From Geosiphon pyriformis (lineage: Eukaryota; Glomeromycota; Glomeromycetes; Archaeosporales; Geosiphonaceae): a stretch of DNA of 64,000 nucleotides. The notes under the pieces were generated by a model. That model had not been told where the DNA came from, ran no database searches, and saw only the letters and a list, made by a program, of their open reading frames with translations. The number at the start of each line of letters is the position of its first letter. Position 1 is the stretch's first letter. Where the stretch lies: assembly GCA_016748015.1 (NCBI GenBank), contig JAAOMT010000445.1:129239-193238 (forward strand), given 5' to 3'. Shown piece after piece: positions 23,564 through 36,859 of the stretch. Both the position numbers and the translations under genes were made by a program.

Positions 23564-26405
23564 CTGGCATCACTTGGAGGCTAGCTTACGTTAGATCAAA
23601 ATGTGTAATAGGTTCATCAGATTTTTTGGTAGTATATATGGTGATAGGATAAATAAGGTTATAATAAACTTTGGTCTTACTAGTAGATACAGGGTTTGTA
23701 ATGGCTTGGATCAAGGTAAGATCTTTTTGTCTCTTCTCTGAAAAATCTTTTACAACCCTCTTTTATGTGAAGTTAAGAGGCACAAGCATTTGTGTAGTTA
23801 TCGGATTGACACTAAGTTTGTAGTTAGAACTGGTAGAATTGAGACTAGTGACAGGATGTCCTTTTTTTTTGCTACAGGTGCATTTGTGGATAATACAATT
23901 TGGATTAATAACTGTCAAACATCAATACAGTATGCTCTGAATATTGCTAGTGAGTTTTTTGCAATCAATAACATTTCTATCAATAATGAAAAAACTGTGG
24001 TCATTTCTATTAATCAAGATGTTAGGGTGATATCTTTGAGCATAAGTGATCAGCCAATTTCAATAGCTAAAAAGAGTAAGGCTTATAGGTACTTGGATAT
24101 TTTTCTGTCTACTGAAGGGTTGTCTAAGCCAAGTATGACCAAAGCTCATTTAGATGTGTGCTTTTTTGTTAATGTGGTGCTCAGAAAAGTTATTACTAAC
24201 AAACAGTTTTCCTATTTGGTTTTGGCTGTTCTGTAGCCTATTGTTAACTACAAAACCCAGTTTAGCTTTGTTTCATTGAGAGTTTGCTGCAAGTAGAATG
24301 CTATGATTTGGAAGGGTCTTAAGTTTAAAACACATTTGCCACGTGATTTTCCAGTTAAAGTATTACATTACCCTTCATTATATGGCTTGAAGTCTTTTGA
24401 GCAATTGCAATCAGAGTGTAAATCAGCTGTTGTAATTTCATTTTCCAATGCTCCTGGCATTCTCGGGTGTTTATTCAATCATAGATTTTTGGACTTGTAA
24501 GTTTTGGATTGGGCTCTATTGAATCCCTTGCAGTTCCCTGTTAAGTTACATATTAGCCCTGTAAACAATTTTTTGGCTGGTGTGGTTAAAATTTTTTTGG
24601 ATAGTGAGCTGTCTTTAGCTAACAATTTGCTAAGTGCTTTTTGTAGTCCTGGTGTGTTTTCTATATCTTCTGTGTTGGGAGACACTCTTTACTTTAGTTC
24701 AGTTTATTTGTTGAAACATTTTGGTGTTGCTTTTAGTAACAGGCTGTTTGATAAAAAGAATCACTTAATGGATTGGAAGATTTTTTGTCATTGGAAGAGG
24801 TTGGATCTGAGAGGCCCTGTTTTTTTCTGGTTTATGACTGTTTCAAAGTTTTTGATGAATGTAGACTCTTTATTGGCTGCTCATACTGGAGATGATCTTC
24901 TATCTGAGCTGGATGTTTTGAACTCTATGGAGTTCTCAGATATTCAAAGTGATTTGCATGAAGTATGGTCTGGTTTGTTTAACATTTATACAAACAGTTC
25001 ATTAAGAGATATTGGGACTGCTGGTATTGCTGGTGGTGCTACTGTGTATTTTCTTTCTGTGAATCTGAGTGTTGGTGTTAAGATTCAGGGTCTATTGTCT
25101 TCTACTTTATCTGAGTTGTAGGCAGTTGCTCTGGCATTGGAGTGCGTCCTATCCTCTTGTGCTGTGGTATTGTATCTTGACAGTCAGACTGCCATTGATG
25201 CATATATATCTAAAATGTCTTTGGCTGTACCTGACTTTTATGTTCCATGCTGGATAAAGAGACATCACATTTTTAATTTGATTAGAGATAAAGATCTTGC
25301 TATAAGATGGGTGAAAGTCAAGGACCATTCTGGAGTTGCAGGTAATGTGGTGGCTAATGCTGCTGCTAATTGTGCTATATGTTCTAAGTTTTTTTTGCCT
25401 ATAGGAGTGTGTAAATGTTTTTTGGTGGCTGAAGCTATGGCCATGTCTGGCAATGCCTGTCATTTTGTTAGGAATGTGTTTCAGTCTATTTGCTGTGCTC
25501 ATTGAAAGACTGGTTCTAACCAGGTCATTGTTCTGAATAATATGATTGGATGCATGGACTGGAGTATTACAGCTAAGATTTGGCATCCTGACTTCTACAT
25601 GCTTGCCAGCTTTACTAGTCGGAAATCTTCTGGTTTGCATACATATTTAATGAAAACTGTGCACTAACAGCTGCCCATGGTGGTTAGGAAGAGATTGTAT
25701 AGTAGGAGATATTCTGGGGTGTTGTGTTTGTTGTGTAATAAGGTGGAACTGTCTGATCATGTTTTTACTTATGCATTAGATGCTGAGATTTGGAAGGAGG
25801 TTTTGGCTGAGGCTTTTGCATCTTGGACTTCTTTGGTAGGTGTTGATGGCCTGTTTTCTTCTGCTTTGTTACAGACTTTTAGTTAGTGCTCTTTGGATGT
25901 TGGCTTGTATTCAGTTTTGCACAAGTAGTTTGTGCTTAGAGACTAGTGCAAAGAAGCTGTTAATGTTTTTGATGGGAAAAAGGAGGCTTTCTATATAGTT
26001 GTTGGGTTTGTTAAGCAGTTGGCTGAGTTATATCATTCTAAAATTTGGCTGGTAAAATGTAAACATAGGGTGGATATAGAGAGAGCAGAGTTGGTTGGCA
26101 ATAATGGTTTGGTCTTGGGTTTGTCACATTGTGTTGGGTCTGTTCTGTCAGAGGGAGTAATTAGAATGCTTGGTATTATTGAGTCTTTTGCTGTTAGTTT
26201 TGGCTGTCAACAGCTCTGTTTTTTTTTCACAGGTTTAGATTGTAACCCATGTGTTGTTTTAGGTGTGTAGTATTGCCTTGTCTGGCCTAAGTGGCTAGCC
26301 ACATATAAGGAGTGTGTGAGTTGCATTTAGTGTAAGCCACTTAGCTTGGCTTTTTGTACTAGATAGTAATTGGGCTTTACTCATTAAAAGCTAATAAAAA
26401 AAAAA

Positions 26406-27825
26406 CCAATATATTATTAAAAATTGTTTTTTTTTTAACTTTTTTAATTATTTTTTGTTGGTTTTCTAAGTTAAACAATTGTTAATAAATTTTTGAAAGT
26501 TTTTTTACTTTTTTAACAATTTTTTCAATATTTTTTTTGGTTATATTTTTGATTTATTAATAAAACTATTTGTATTGGTTTTTTTTAAGTAATTTTATAA
26601 AAAATTTTTTGGCTATTATTTATTATTTTTATATTTAACTTTTTATTATTTAATAATTAAAACAGTTATTAAATAATTAAGTAAATATTATCTGTAGTTT
26701 TTGTAATATTTTTAAACAATTAAATTATAAGATTATTTAATCTTAAAGATTAGACTAATGTTTTTTAGTAATATTATTTTTAATAATATCTAAAAAACAA
26801 TTGTTAGTTATCAAAATTTTTTTGTGTAAATATTCTTTGTTTTAATACTTAATACTTTTTTAAGATTAAATTAATTTATATTAAAACTGTTTTTTAATTT
26901 GTATTTAAAAATAATATAAAACTGTTTTATTTAAAATTTGTTTTTTAAGTTTTTTTAAATACTATATTTTAGATTAAATTTGTTAGCTTTATTTGTTTTT
27001 TTACTTTTAAGATTATCAAGTTTTTGGTAATTTCTAAATTTGTTTTTTTTATTATTATTATTGTTTTATAAAATATATTTAAAAGTATTTTCGTTATTAA
27101 TATTAAAATAATATTATAAGTAAATATATAATCTAATAGCTTATAAATTAATATTATAATTTAATAATATAATTTGAAAATTTTGATGTTTAAGTTTTTT
27201 ATATAAAAAACAAAGATTTAATTAATAATATTTAGTATTTTATTTTTTAATATAATAATCAGTTTATTTAAATGTTTTTTATCTTTTTAATAAACTATTT
27301 AATGTTTATTTTTGTATTTTTTACCAAATTATTCATAATATTGTAATTTTAATATTTATTTTTTAATCAATTAGTTTTAATACAAAACAAAAAATAAAAA
27401 ATAAAAATAAAGTAAAATTAAAAATTAATATTTTATTAATAATTATAATTAAAAGTTATTGTTTTAATATATTAAATTTTTTGAATATATGTTTTTGGTA
27501 TTTGTTATTTTAATAATTAAAATATTAAAATATTAGTAATTTAACAAAATCAATAATATATTAAATAATTTGATAAATAAGTTTTTATTATAAATAATAT
27601 AATTATTAAAAAAAAATTGGCTTTTATTGTTAAATATTGAATTAAATATAATATTTTTTTTAATAATAATATTATATATATATAATTTTTATATTATAAA
27701 ATATTTTAATATTATTAATTATTTAGATTATTATTAATATTCTTAAAATTTTTGGTATTTTTGTTAATATTTTTAGAATTTTTAATATTATATTATTTAA
27801 TTTTTTAATATTATTATTATTTTAA
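26406..27825. repeat. AT-rich decayed repeat block between LINE-1 and LINE-2
   Basis: There is no gene. 27060-27800 aligns by eye with 4890-5680 over several hundred bases, including TATTTTATTAATAATTATAA at 27429 and the AAAATTTTTGGTATTTTT motif near 27745. LINE-2 is inserted at its right end. Similar sequence resumes beyond LINE-2 at about 44935, so this block and 44935-46000 probably were contiguous. Confidence 0.5.
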
Positions 27826-27939
27826 CAAGTGCAGTCTAACCACTATCTAGTATACAGAGATAAAGCAAAATATCCCAAACTAAACATAGCTCATATACTT
27901 ACTACATGTGACTGACCACTTGGGTCCATTAAAACAACA

Positions 27940-30900
27940 CTACACACTTACCAAAACTTTATTACCATCATCCAAACCAGAAAAGAACAAACACCTCCTA
28001 TGTGAATCAAAACTGACTGCAAAAAATTTTATCACACTTAGTATGCAAATGACACTATCAAATAGCAGTCTGGGTAGACCACACAGCATAGCAAAATTCT
28101 CATCATTATTGTGAACCAGACCAATCTTTTCTATATCAACCCTAAATTTAGATTTTAACAGCCACAGATAATCACGATGATCATTTGCAAGATGGCAAAC
28201 AAAATTAACAACAACCAATTGGGCCTTTTTACTGTCACCAAAAATGAAAACAGTCTTACCAATCTACTCTTAAAAAACAAAATCCTTGCACAAAACAGTA
28301 TATATACCGACATCTGAAGCATTTGCAAGTGTAGTCAGCACTGAGAATGAAGCAGGAAGATGAACCCCTGCCAAAGATTTCCATAAACCAATGTGATCGG
28401 CCACAATCTCCAAATATAAAACCAAATCTGCAGAACAAGTAAAAGCATAATCAGAGAATTTGATGTCACCACACATTAGACACAAAACACTCGGATAACC
28501 AATATCATACAATCTCTTACAGACAGCTACCAGCAACCTACCATGGACAGTTTTCATCAAATAAGTGCGTAGGGCAGCTGACTTTCTGTTAGTAAAACCC
28601 GCTAGCATATAAGAGTCCAGATGCCAGACAAAAGCAGTACACTCCCAGTCAATGCAATAAAGATATGAGCTGGCCAAAACACTCACACTAGAACCAGCTT
28701 CCCACAAGACACAGCACACAGTTCTACAAACATCATGAATAAAATGCCGAGCATTACCAGAAACCACTAAACCATCTGCCACCAGAAACCTATCATGAAC
28801 CCCAACCAGAAGAAACAAGCCAAATCAAGATGCAGCATGGACCATAGCATCAGCTTGATCATTACCAAACACACCAGAATGCCCCTTTATCTTAATCCAC
28901 CTTACAATAATGTCTTTCATTTTGATCAAATTAGCAATATGATGTCTTTTTACTCAGCATCTGTTGCAAAAGTCTGGTCGACCCAACTCACATTCAGATA
29001 TGCATGCATCCAAAGTCACCTGACTATCAGAATGAATGACAACAGAGCAGGATAATGGAACACATTTTAGAGCCACAGCAATTGCCTACAATTCCACTAA
29101 CGTAAAAGACAACAGACCCTGAACTCTAACATTAATACCCAAATTAATCTCAAAGAAATAGGCAGCTGCTCCATAAGCCACATCTAATGTGCCCAGGCCA
29201 CTTAATGAGCCATCAATGAAAATATTCAACTTTCCTGCCCAAACCTCATGTAGGCACTTGTGAACAAACAAGAAATTATCTGAACAGAAGAGACCAGAAC
29301 CATCCAATACTCCATTATTGTTTGAATTCATTAGATTACCATACATGTACACACAAGCTTTACTAAACTAAACCAGTACTGGATCCCTAAGACTCAACCT
29401 CTTCTAGCAACAAAAGGTTTTCCAATCCATAACTTGATCCTGCTTAGTTAGCAAACAATCACTAAAGGCAACACCAAAATGTTTCAATAAACAAACCACC
29501 TCAAAATAGCAAGAAGCGCCCAGAATCTCAAGCATTGGAAAATGGCCAGACTTATAAAAAGTGCTGAGTAGTTTGTTAACCAAGGAAACATCTGTATCCA
29601 AGAAGATTCTCATAATCCCAGCCAGAAAATTGTTCAGCAGGCAAACTCTTAACTTAACCAGATGGCACAAGAGATTCAATAGAATCCAACTCAAAACTTG
29701 CAAGTCCAAAGCATGGTGCTCAAACAAACAACTGAGAATCTTAAGAGCATTGGAAAAACTAATCACTGAAGCAACCTTGGCTTCAGCTTGTACTTGTTCA
29801 AAAGGCTTCAAACTATATAGAGATGGATGATGCAATGCCTTAATAAAGAAATCCTTTGGCAAAAATGCCTTAGCTTTAAGACCCTTCTTGATCATAATAT
29901 TCCACTTTTGACACACACTCTTAGCAACAAAACTGAATTGTGTACAATAATATACAATAGGCTGAAGAACTGCCGAAACCAGATAAGAAAACTGCTTATC
30001 CAACACTGTCTTCCTAAGAACCAAATTAAAAAAGAACCTAACATCCGCATGTGTCTTGGCAAGACTAGGTTTCGAAAGATCCTCTGTAGACAAAAAAATA
30101 CCAAGATACCTATGAGATTCACTCTTTTTTGCAACGGAAATGAGTTGTCCACTAATGTGCAAAGAGACATCCTTCACTCTTTGATTAATAAAAATTGCCA
30201 CAGTTTTGTTGTTGTTAATAGAAATGTTATTTATATCAAAAAATTCACTTGTAATATGTAAAATGTACTGTGTCGAGGTCTGGCCATTACTAATCCAGAT
30301 TGTATTATCAACAAAAGCACCTGCAGCTAAAAAAAATGACATACTACTACTAGATTTAGCTCTGCCAGACTTTGCCACAAAATTCAAATTGATCTTGTAG
30401 CCACATAAATGTTCTTGTCTCTTGACCTCGCACAACAGAGGGTCATAAAAAATCTTCCAGAGAAGTGGAGAAACACCTCACCTTGATCCAAACCATTGTG
30501 AACAATGTAATCATTCAACAAACCAAAATCAGTCATAATCCTATTAATTCTATTCTCATGGATATTCCCAAAAAACTTGATAAATCTGCCACACATCTTG
30601 ATGCACTTCAAACTGGATTTCAAATGATGTCACCCAGCCAAATCATAAGCCTTATATATATCCTACAGTACCAGCCAAATTTTCTGGTCTTTTTCCAAAG
30701 CATCCTCCACAATCGAGCCAACAGCAAACATTGGGGACTGAGTTAAAGTACCTTTTAGTACAGAAAAATTGTCATCATAAAGAATGTCAAATCTGTTGTA
30801 GACTGAGAAAATCCAATCTGACAAAATCTTGGACAAAATTTTTTTTGCTGTCTCAATCAGGGCAATTGGCCTGGTGTTAATCAGAATGCCATCCCATTCA

Positions 30901-32598
30901 TAGGGCTTGGGGATCATAAAAACCCAAACTCTCTTCCACAAATCAAGTACATCACCTACTTTCAAGCAAGAATTTAGTAAATCAAGAAGACAAGCCAACA
31001 CTTCAGTATTACCATGCTTTCACAACTCATTAGTTATATTGAAAAGACCAGCAGCTTTGCCATTGGGCAGCCCACTGATCACTTAAAACAACTCACTTAA
31101 GCTAATATTACTCATTACACTTAAGAAGGCATCATTATTTACATGATTTAAAGGAGCATACTAATGAGCCCACAAACCAGATAAAGCCAAAAGAATCATT
31201 TGCCTGTGGGTCCAGTCCACCATGATTTTATCCACCTTAGACCAAACTTCTACGGGATCCAAAATCAACTCATCATTAACTACTAAATGATTTAACACAA
31301 CTTTGCGAAAAAGACACTCCAAAACACTCCTAATCATCTTACTCTTATTAGAATTAAAGCTCTCCATATGTTTCTTAATCATGTCTTTAATGTGTTTGCA
31401 TCTAGCCAACTCAGTCTCATGATATTTGGATTTCCAATAACATTTCTTAGTCTTTAACAAAAGACTGCACAGCTCATGTAATCTCGAACCATTCTCAAGC
31501 AAAACAGCAACCTCTGAGGCCTTAACAGCATCAAGAGTTGACCAAACCTGAACAAGATGCTCTACCTCTACCAATTTACCTGAACATAAACCCTTAGTAA
31601 TTTTGGCAACCAAAGATTCTAGCTTAAAAAACTTTGAAAATTGTTTGTTTTTAAGACAATCAAATTCACAGAACCAATGTTTGAAGAAAGTTTCATCAGC
31701 CAAATCACAAACAGCACTTCTCAACACCTTCCATATTTCATCCAGATCCCCTTTTCCTTTCGATACCAAAAAAATATTTAAAAGCAAAGACAACCTGACC
31801 AAAGAGCAATCTCTGAAGTGACCCCATTTAACAGCATCCACATCTTTAATCTTATACTTCCAGTGGTCTTTATTAGTCTGCTTGCGAATACCATTCAAAT
31901 GAGCATTAACCAAGCTCTCCAACCCAACTGAGATTCCAACCATATTATGATCAGTATCAAAAAATTCAGACACAAAGGTAACACTATGGCCAACAACAGC
32001 TGAAAAAAGAACCTCATTCATGAAAACATAATCAATAGTTTTTTCAACCCCCTGGGAATTTCTTCAAGTAGGTGACTTACTCAGAAAGTGGCCACCCAAT
32101 GAGTTGACCAACTCCAAATCTGAACATTTCCTAAAACTAGCATATTTTCTAGCACTGTCTTTATTGAAATCTTCATCAATAATTACAAAAGAACTGGTAT
32201 TAACTGCCTTAGAGATGAATGAATTAACATTGAAAGCCTGAGCAAAACGTGTTTTGGCAGAAGCACCAGCATACAAATCCAGAAAAATAACCAAAAGCTT
32301 GTTCTTAAACAACAGATGAACAGAAATGACCTGACCAGAAACTTCTTCAATCTTCAAAACATGTTGAGCCAAGAAACTATCCAGAACCACAGCCACATCT
32401 GCACCAAGAAAACTCTCTTCCAGACCAGACATAAAAATTCTGACATCTTCAAACTTGTCTTTAATCCAAGGACCAGCACTTGCTTTTAATTTAGTCTTAG
32501 TGAGAAAAAAAACCATGTTATCAGAGTTAAGATGCCAATGAACAATGTTCTTTTACTTCTCTGAATTAGTTATGCTCCTAACATTACAAGATGCCACT
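27940..32598 (-). pseudogene. LINE-2 ORF2 (endonuclease, RT, RNase H, zinc finger)
   Basis: The endonuclease begins with SCNVRSI, then shows TKTKL (active-site Glu replaced by Lys), DEDFN and FDTDHN (SDH site). The linker and RT follow (31161-32021; PIALIETAKKILSKI). There is a one-base shift near 30470, then an open 343-codon stretch (29404-30435) with the box FVDN near 30304-30315, where FVDD is expected. RNase H (FIDGSLSGLG, DSQVTLDAC) is near 28830-29270, with stops. The zinc finger CLMCGDIKFSDYAFTC near 28430-28480 has Tyr where LINE-1 keeps His. ORF2 ends at 27940. The family function is target-primed reverse transcription; this copy is inactive. Confidence 0.85.
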
Positions 32599-32740
32599 TT
32601 TCAAACTAGACTGGTTATTGGGAGGAAGAAAGCAATAATGAATTTGAACCAGAACACAAAAGATTCAACTTAACCAAGACAAAACTGACAGACACTTCTA
32701 GAGCTGACATCTTAGATTCCAAACCATCCACTTTGGACAT

Positions 32741-33594
32741 TGTTACTTATAGAATATAGGAAGTATAGTATTATTAGTCAGTAGATATTAGCCAATCAGA
32801 AGTAGACGCAGTAAATATGGAATTCCAGGATTTCTTTTAGAGGAATTACAGGATTCCAGGAATTTCAGGATTCTTCGGTGAGTAATTGCAAGATTCCAGA
32901 ATTCTAGGATTCCTCTTATCAGGAATTGCAGGATTCCAGGAATTCCAGAATTCCTGTCACAAGGAATAGAAAAATTGAGAAATTTCAAATATGTATATAT
33001 AACAGTAGTATTAGAAGCAGAAAAGACAGAATTGATATGACAGAATTCTTAGCATAGAAACACAATCATCTAATAAATAATTATTTCATACTACCAAACC
33101 TTTTTCCATTATCAACATTTCATGTTAATAATAATTCATATTTAACCCTACTGGAACAATAGCTTTTGATCATGGCTATTGACGGGCTACTAATCTACAA
33201 ATTGCCTTGGCTTATTTTTTTATATTTCATTATTTTCTTTAGTTTCTGTGATTTTTATTATTGTATACTAACCAATTGATTAAAAGTGCTGATTATTGAT
33301 GTTAAGAATTGCCTGGTAAAAGACTCCTGCAAATGGGTAGAACATGTACAGAAGATACAGATTACTTATCAAAGAATTGCTGGCCACCAAGCCGAAAAAA
33401 AAATTAACAGACTTGTGAATCTGAGAAGCTACAGATAAAACAACTATTGAATCTCTATCCATTATACAAAAGACTCATTTGAAAAACCTTTAGATACCAA
33501 TCACTTAAAATTATTATCAACAATGTAAATAGCTTTTGAGCACCAAGTTACAGGTTTGTTATTCACTTGACACCCCAAATAATCACCTGTAACA
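32741..33594 (+). repeat. 5' LTR of element C
   Basis: The termini TGTTAC...CCTGTAACA are intact. The U3 GGAATT/GGATTCC array is at 32818-32962, shared with A. A TATATATAA box is at 32994-33002 and is followed by the conserved GTATTAGAAGCAGAAAA. R/U5 is homologous to A and B. Confidence 0.92.
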
Positions 33595-33596
33595 TT

Positions 33597-33614
33597 TGGT
33601 GCTTTCTGTGAAAT
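33597..33614 (+). other. Primer-binding site of element C
   Basis: TGGTGCTTTCTGTGAAATC starts two bases after the LTR end. It is the least mutated of the three PBS copies judged by agreement with the other two. Confidence 0.7.
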
Positions 33615-33650
33615 CTAATCTTACAGAGAACCAACACCAACAAACACCAT

Positions 33651-35411
33651 CCAAAAGTAACAGAATCAGAAAATATAGAAGCAAACCATTTAGAATTTGC
33701 AAAATCTTTATTTCAATACTATTGTCAATACTTGGGATTAAACCCCAATCATATATCCACCGAATCAGCCTTTAATTTCTATGTCAACAAAAAGATTTCT
33801 TTTTTGTTAGGAACACCAGTGAATATGGAATCAGCAAGAGAAACTTTCTACAGAAAATTAATTCAAAACACCAACCTACCAACAAATTATAATTTCGCAT
33901 TCATTATCACTGAGATCAATAAAGAAATTGAACATCACATCCAACAAAGATATCCAATTACATACACTAGTAAAGACAAAAAAAAACTACAAACACCAGC
34001 AGTAACTCCCAAAAAAATACAACTACCTACTTAAAAGAAGACAAGGGTTGAATCACCAACCAATCCATCTTATCACTATATACCCAAAAGTGCCATCAAC
34101 ATTTTATCAACAGGCACGTCCACATCAAATGTGACATTAGCATTTGAATGATTCTCATTCCAAAGTAACCAAAGGAAAACAGAATTATTAGGACCATATA
34201 GTGAATACTTTGAAGGATTTAAATTGCAATCACCAATGCCCTCAGGAATTTGATTACCGCCGCCTCAACCAGACTTTGGAACTGCTACCCTGTGAGAACT
34301 ATCTGAAGAAGAAGAGAAAAAAGAATTGAAAGATCAAGAATTTACTTACCAGAACCCAATCACTAAAAACTCGGAAGTTGAAACACTGAATCTTCAAACT
34401 CAGCAAAATTTAAATTTAAAAAACCCGAAAATCAAAACTCTGAATATTCAACCACCACCAAATCAGAACAATCAGAACCCCAATCTAATTAATCAACTGG
34501 ACTTACTTCCTGTTATTGTCATTAACTCACCACCAGTTGAACTGATTGGCCAGCCACCACAACAATCACACCAGCAGATTCAACAACCACTAGTACCATT
34601 TCAACAACCACTGCAACCCAACTTAGATCCAATGGCATATGCACCAATAGCCAAACTCGAGAAATTCACTGGCAAAGAAGACGATGCTCAAGCCTGGATC
34701 AATGACATTGCCAAAGCAATCACTACGAATAACTGGGATGATGCCAGAACCATGCAAGTCATCCCCTATTTTCTTAAAGACACGACAGACTCTTGGTATT
34801 ACAGTCTAGCCCAGAAACCTCAAAACTTTAATGCCTTCAAATTAGAATTTTTGAGGTATTTTAGTGATAACAACAGCATTAACCACTTGGCAAGTACTTT
34901 CACCACCATTAAACAAAGAGACACAGAAGCAGTCACCACTTACTTGGGACACTTTCATAAAAATCTGCATCAAATTCAGGCAATTCAAGCTGACTACTTT
35001 ACAGTGCCACAGATCTTAAACCAATTCATTCGAGGATTGCGCAGCAGCATTTTTTAGCAAGTACATTTAATGCATCCAGTTGATCTCCCAACCGCCATGA
35101 CTCATGCCAGAGATTTTGAAGCTGCCGAATTAGAAGCTAACCATGCCCAAGCTATGAATTTAGTAATGAATGGATCATCTAACCTGGATTCCAAGCTAAA
35201 ACAATTCAGTGACAACATCAATCAGAAATTAGAGAGTTACTTAGCTGACAATTGTGCAATTTATCAGCCACTCCAATGACGTAATAATTTAGGAAACGCA
35301 AATTATTTCCAGAATTAATCACATCCAAGATCATCTACTAATCAGTCATGACAGCCAGAAACACATGTCTGCTACAACTGTGGTAAACAAGGACATATTA
35401 GGACAAACTGC
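33651..35411 (+). pseudogene. Element C Gag with intact CCHC zinc knuckle
   Basis: The N-terminal part (33732-34034) is followed by a Pro/Gln-rich linker (PPPNQNNQNPNLI; QQSHQQIQQPLVPFQQ) and the capsid-like block 34620-35057 (KEDDAQAWINDIAKAI, WYYSLAQKPQNFNAFK, FLRYFSDNN). The knuckle CYNCGKQGHIRTNC is at 35370-35411 and fits CX2CX4HX4C exactly. A Tyr/Gln/Ser-rich tract follows (35480-35660). It would form the virus-like particle and package RNA. Confidence 0.82.
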
Positions 35412-35969
35412 CATACTTATAACAACCCATGATTAGGAAATCATTATCGAAACCCTGATTGCTGGTTTCAAACTCCGAATCACCAATTCAATCAAGAGCA
35501 ATATCAAAATGCTTACCTGTCTATGACATAGCAACCAATTTATCAGCCAACAGTATATCAACTGTCAATTTATCAGCCACAGCCACCAACAATTTATCAA
35601 CCACAGCCACAAGTCATTTATCAACTGCAGCCTCAAGTAATTTATCAATCCCAACAAGTTTAAACGCCGCACCAAAATTCAGCTATGATGACGTCAGGAA
35701 ACCCGAAATCCAGAATCACCCAAAACTGGAGATCAGCAATGGTTGTTCATTAACTGATCCCCAGTTCATCAGGCCAACAATCAGGATCTCGTCAGTGAGA
35801 TTTGGGTATTGGTTCCACTCAAAACCCGAATTTCCAGAACTATTTAAGTCTCTTAGTTATCCCAGAAGATGTCACCTCCAACAACCCAGAACTCGATCAA
35901 CAACCAACAATACTTACCAACAACATCTCACTAGCAATCATTACCAACAATGAATTATTAACAGCCATT

Positions 35970-36420
35970 TTTCTATTTAAACTCAAGGAAGTTATGTCAG
36001 TTCCCTTATTCAGTAGAGCAGCTCTGGAAGAAAAATCCATTACTGCCATGTACACTGATGCAAAAGTTAATGGCCATTCCATCAAATTAATTCTTAACAG
36101 TGGTTCAGCAGGCCGCATCATCACATGACAACTCATGGATTAATTAGGTTGCTGAGTTGATTAAGCTGCCAGCACTAGAATCATTACTGCTGATAGCACC
36201 ATGAAAACACCTATTGGTAAAATCAATGACTTCCCAATTGAAGTTAATGACATCATTACTCCTATCAAAGTCTTGGTAATAGAAGCAACCCAATACCAAG
36301 CACTAGTGGACAATGATTGGTTGTCTAAAAACAATGCTGTCCTCGACTGGACCACACAGGAGCTCCAGCTCAGCCAAAATGGCCAGCACACACGAGTACT
36401 AACAATGTGTGGCCATTTCA
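35970..36420 (+). pseudogene. Element C aspartic protease, catalytic Asp lost
   Basis: The active-site loop reads LILNSGSAG, with AAC at 36096-36098 where element A has GAC. The protease core is therefore inactivated in this copy. ITPIKVLVIEATQYQALVDNDWL follows, as in A. A TGA at about 36152 coincides with the TGA in A. Confidence 0.82.
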
Positions 36421-36859
36421 AACCTAACAACATCACAACATCAGTGTTGCTTATCAATCTTGAGGAGAAAAAACTAAAGCCTACTTGGAAGGCATACCAA
36501 GTATTGTGAGCTGACGTTGACCACAATAAACTGCCACCAATACTCGCCTAAGATGACGATAACAATGGAAAGGAAGAACAAGGAAAAGAACCTATCTGTG
36601 GAACCACTATTGACGCTTAGACTGATGACAAAGACTACCATGAGCTAACACCAATACTATCATGGGACAACAACCCCAAAGGAAAGCAAAGAGAGGAACT
36701 TATCTGAGAAACGGATGACCTGACCTGAACCAACAATGATGAAAGGGAACTGACACCAAGCTGAGAATGGGAAAAAAGCAACAAAGGGAAAGGAAAAGCA
36801 AAAAAAGAAAAGCCACTGCCAACAAACCTGTATATCTCTTATCAATACACAACACCACA

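Larger units (their letters stand above)
20249..23567 (+). mobile_element. Element B: internally deleted, non-autonomous LTR retrotransposon
   Basis: It spans 20253-23563 (3,311 bp) with a perfect CTGG target duplication (20249-20252 and 23564-23567), inside the LINE-1 RT region just after KAYDFVDW. The LTRs are about 950 bp and the internal part is only 1,419 bp. The inside holds the PBS, the start of the gag frame, a six-plus-copy 86-bp tandem repeat, the acidic linker, the first third of dUTPase, and then the last codons of the polyprotein and the PPT. Protease, RT, RNase H and integrase are absent, so it must have moved with proteins supplied in trans. Confidence 0.88.
18276..26270 (+). 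pseudogene. LINE-1 ORF2 (APE endonuclease, reverse transcriptase, RNase H), interrupted by element B
   Basis: Once element B and one CTGG are removed (3,315 bp, divisible by three), ORF2 is one frame of about 1,560 codons with stops but no visible frameshift. The endonuclease (18276-19020) shows CNVHGIN, TETKL, LDGNFN, IDFIF and TNHS in place of SDH. RT motifs run through DGKAAG, IPKL and IALIETARKILSKI to KAYDFVDW at 20252. They resume at 23568 with FIRFFGS and the catalytic box FVDN at 23883-23894, where Asp is expected last. RNase H lies near 24970-25400 (DSQTAIDA, KDHSGVAGN). Its first site reads YTNSS instead of YTDGS. A CLLC...H zinc finger near 25720-25775 follows. The protein would nick target DNA and reverse transcribe in situ; this copy cannot. 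Confidence 0.85.
6100..26405 (+). mobile_element. LINE-1: near full-length APE/RT/RNase H non-LTR retrotransposon, split by elements A and B
   Basis: The element occupies three segments, 6100-7454, 17621-20252 and 23564-26405. Together they make about 6.8 kb once the LTR elements and one copy of each target duplication are removed. ORF1 and ORF2 both resume in the same reading frame across the insertions. The order is 5' UTR (about 120 bases), ORF1 (RRM-like plus CCHC knuckle), ORF2 (APE endonuclease, RT, RNase H, zinc finger), a short 3' UTR and a poly(A) tail at 26395-26405. The endonuclease plus RNase H architecture places it with I/Jockey-type LINEs. The 5' edge is approximate. Confidence 0.85.

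Noticed and set aside
25149-25640. Minus-strand open frame of 163 codons opposite LINE-1 RNase H.
   Set aside because: The plus strand encodes recognisable RNase H residues (DSQTAIDA). The antisense frame has no recognisable features.
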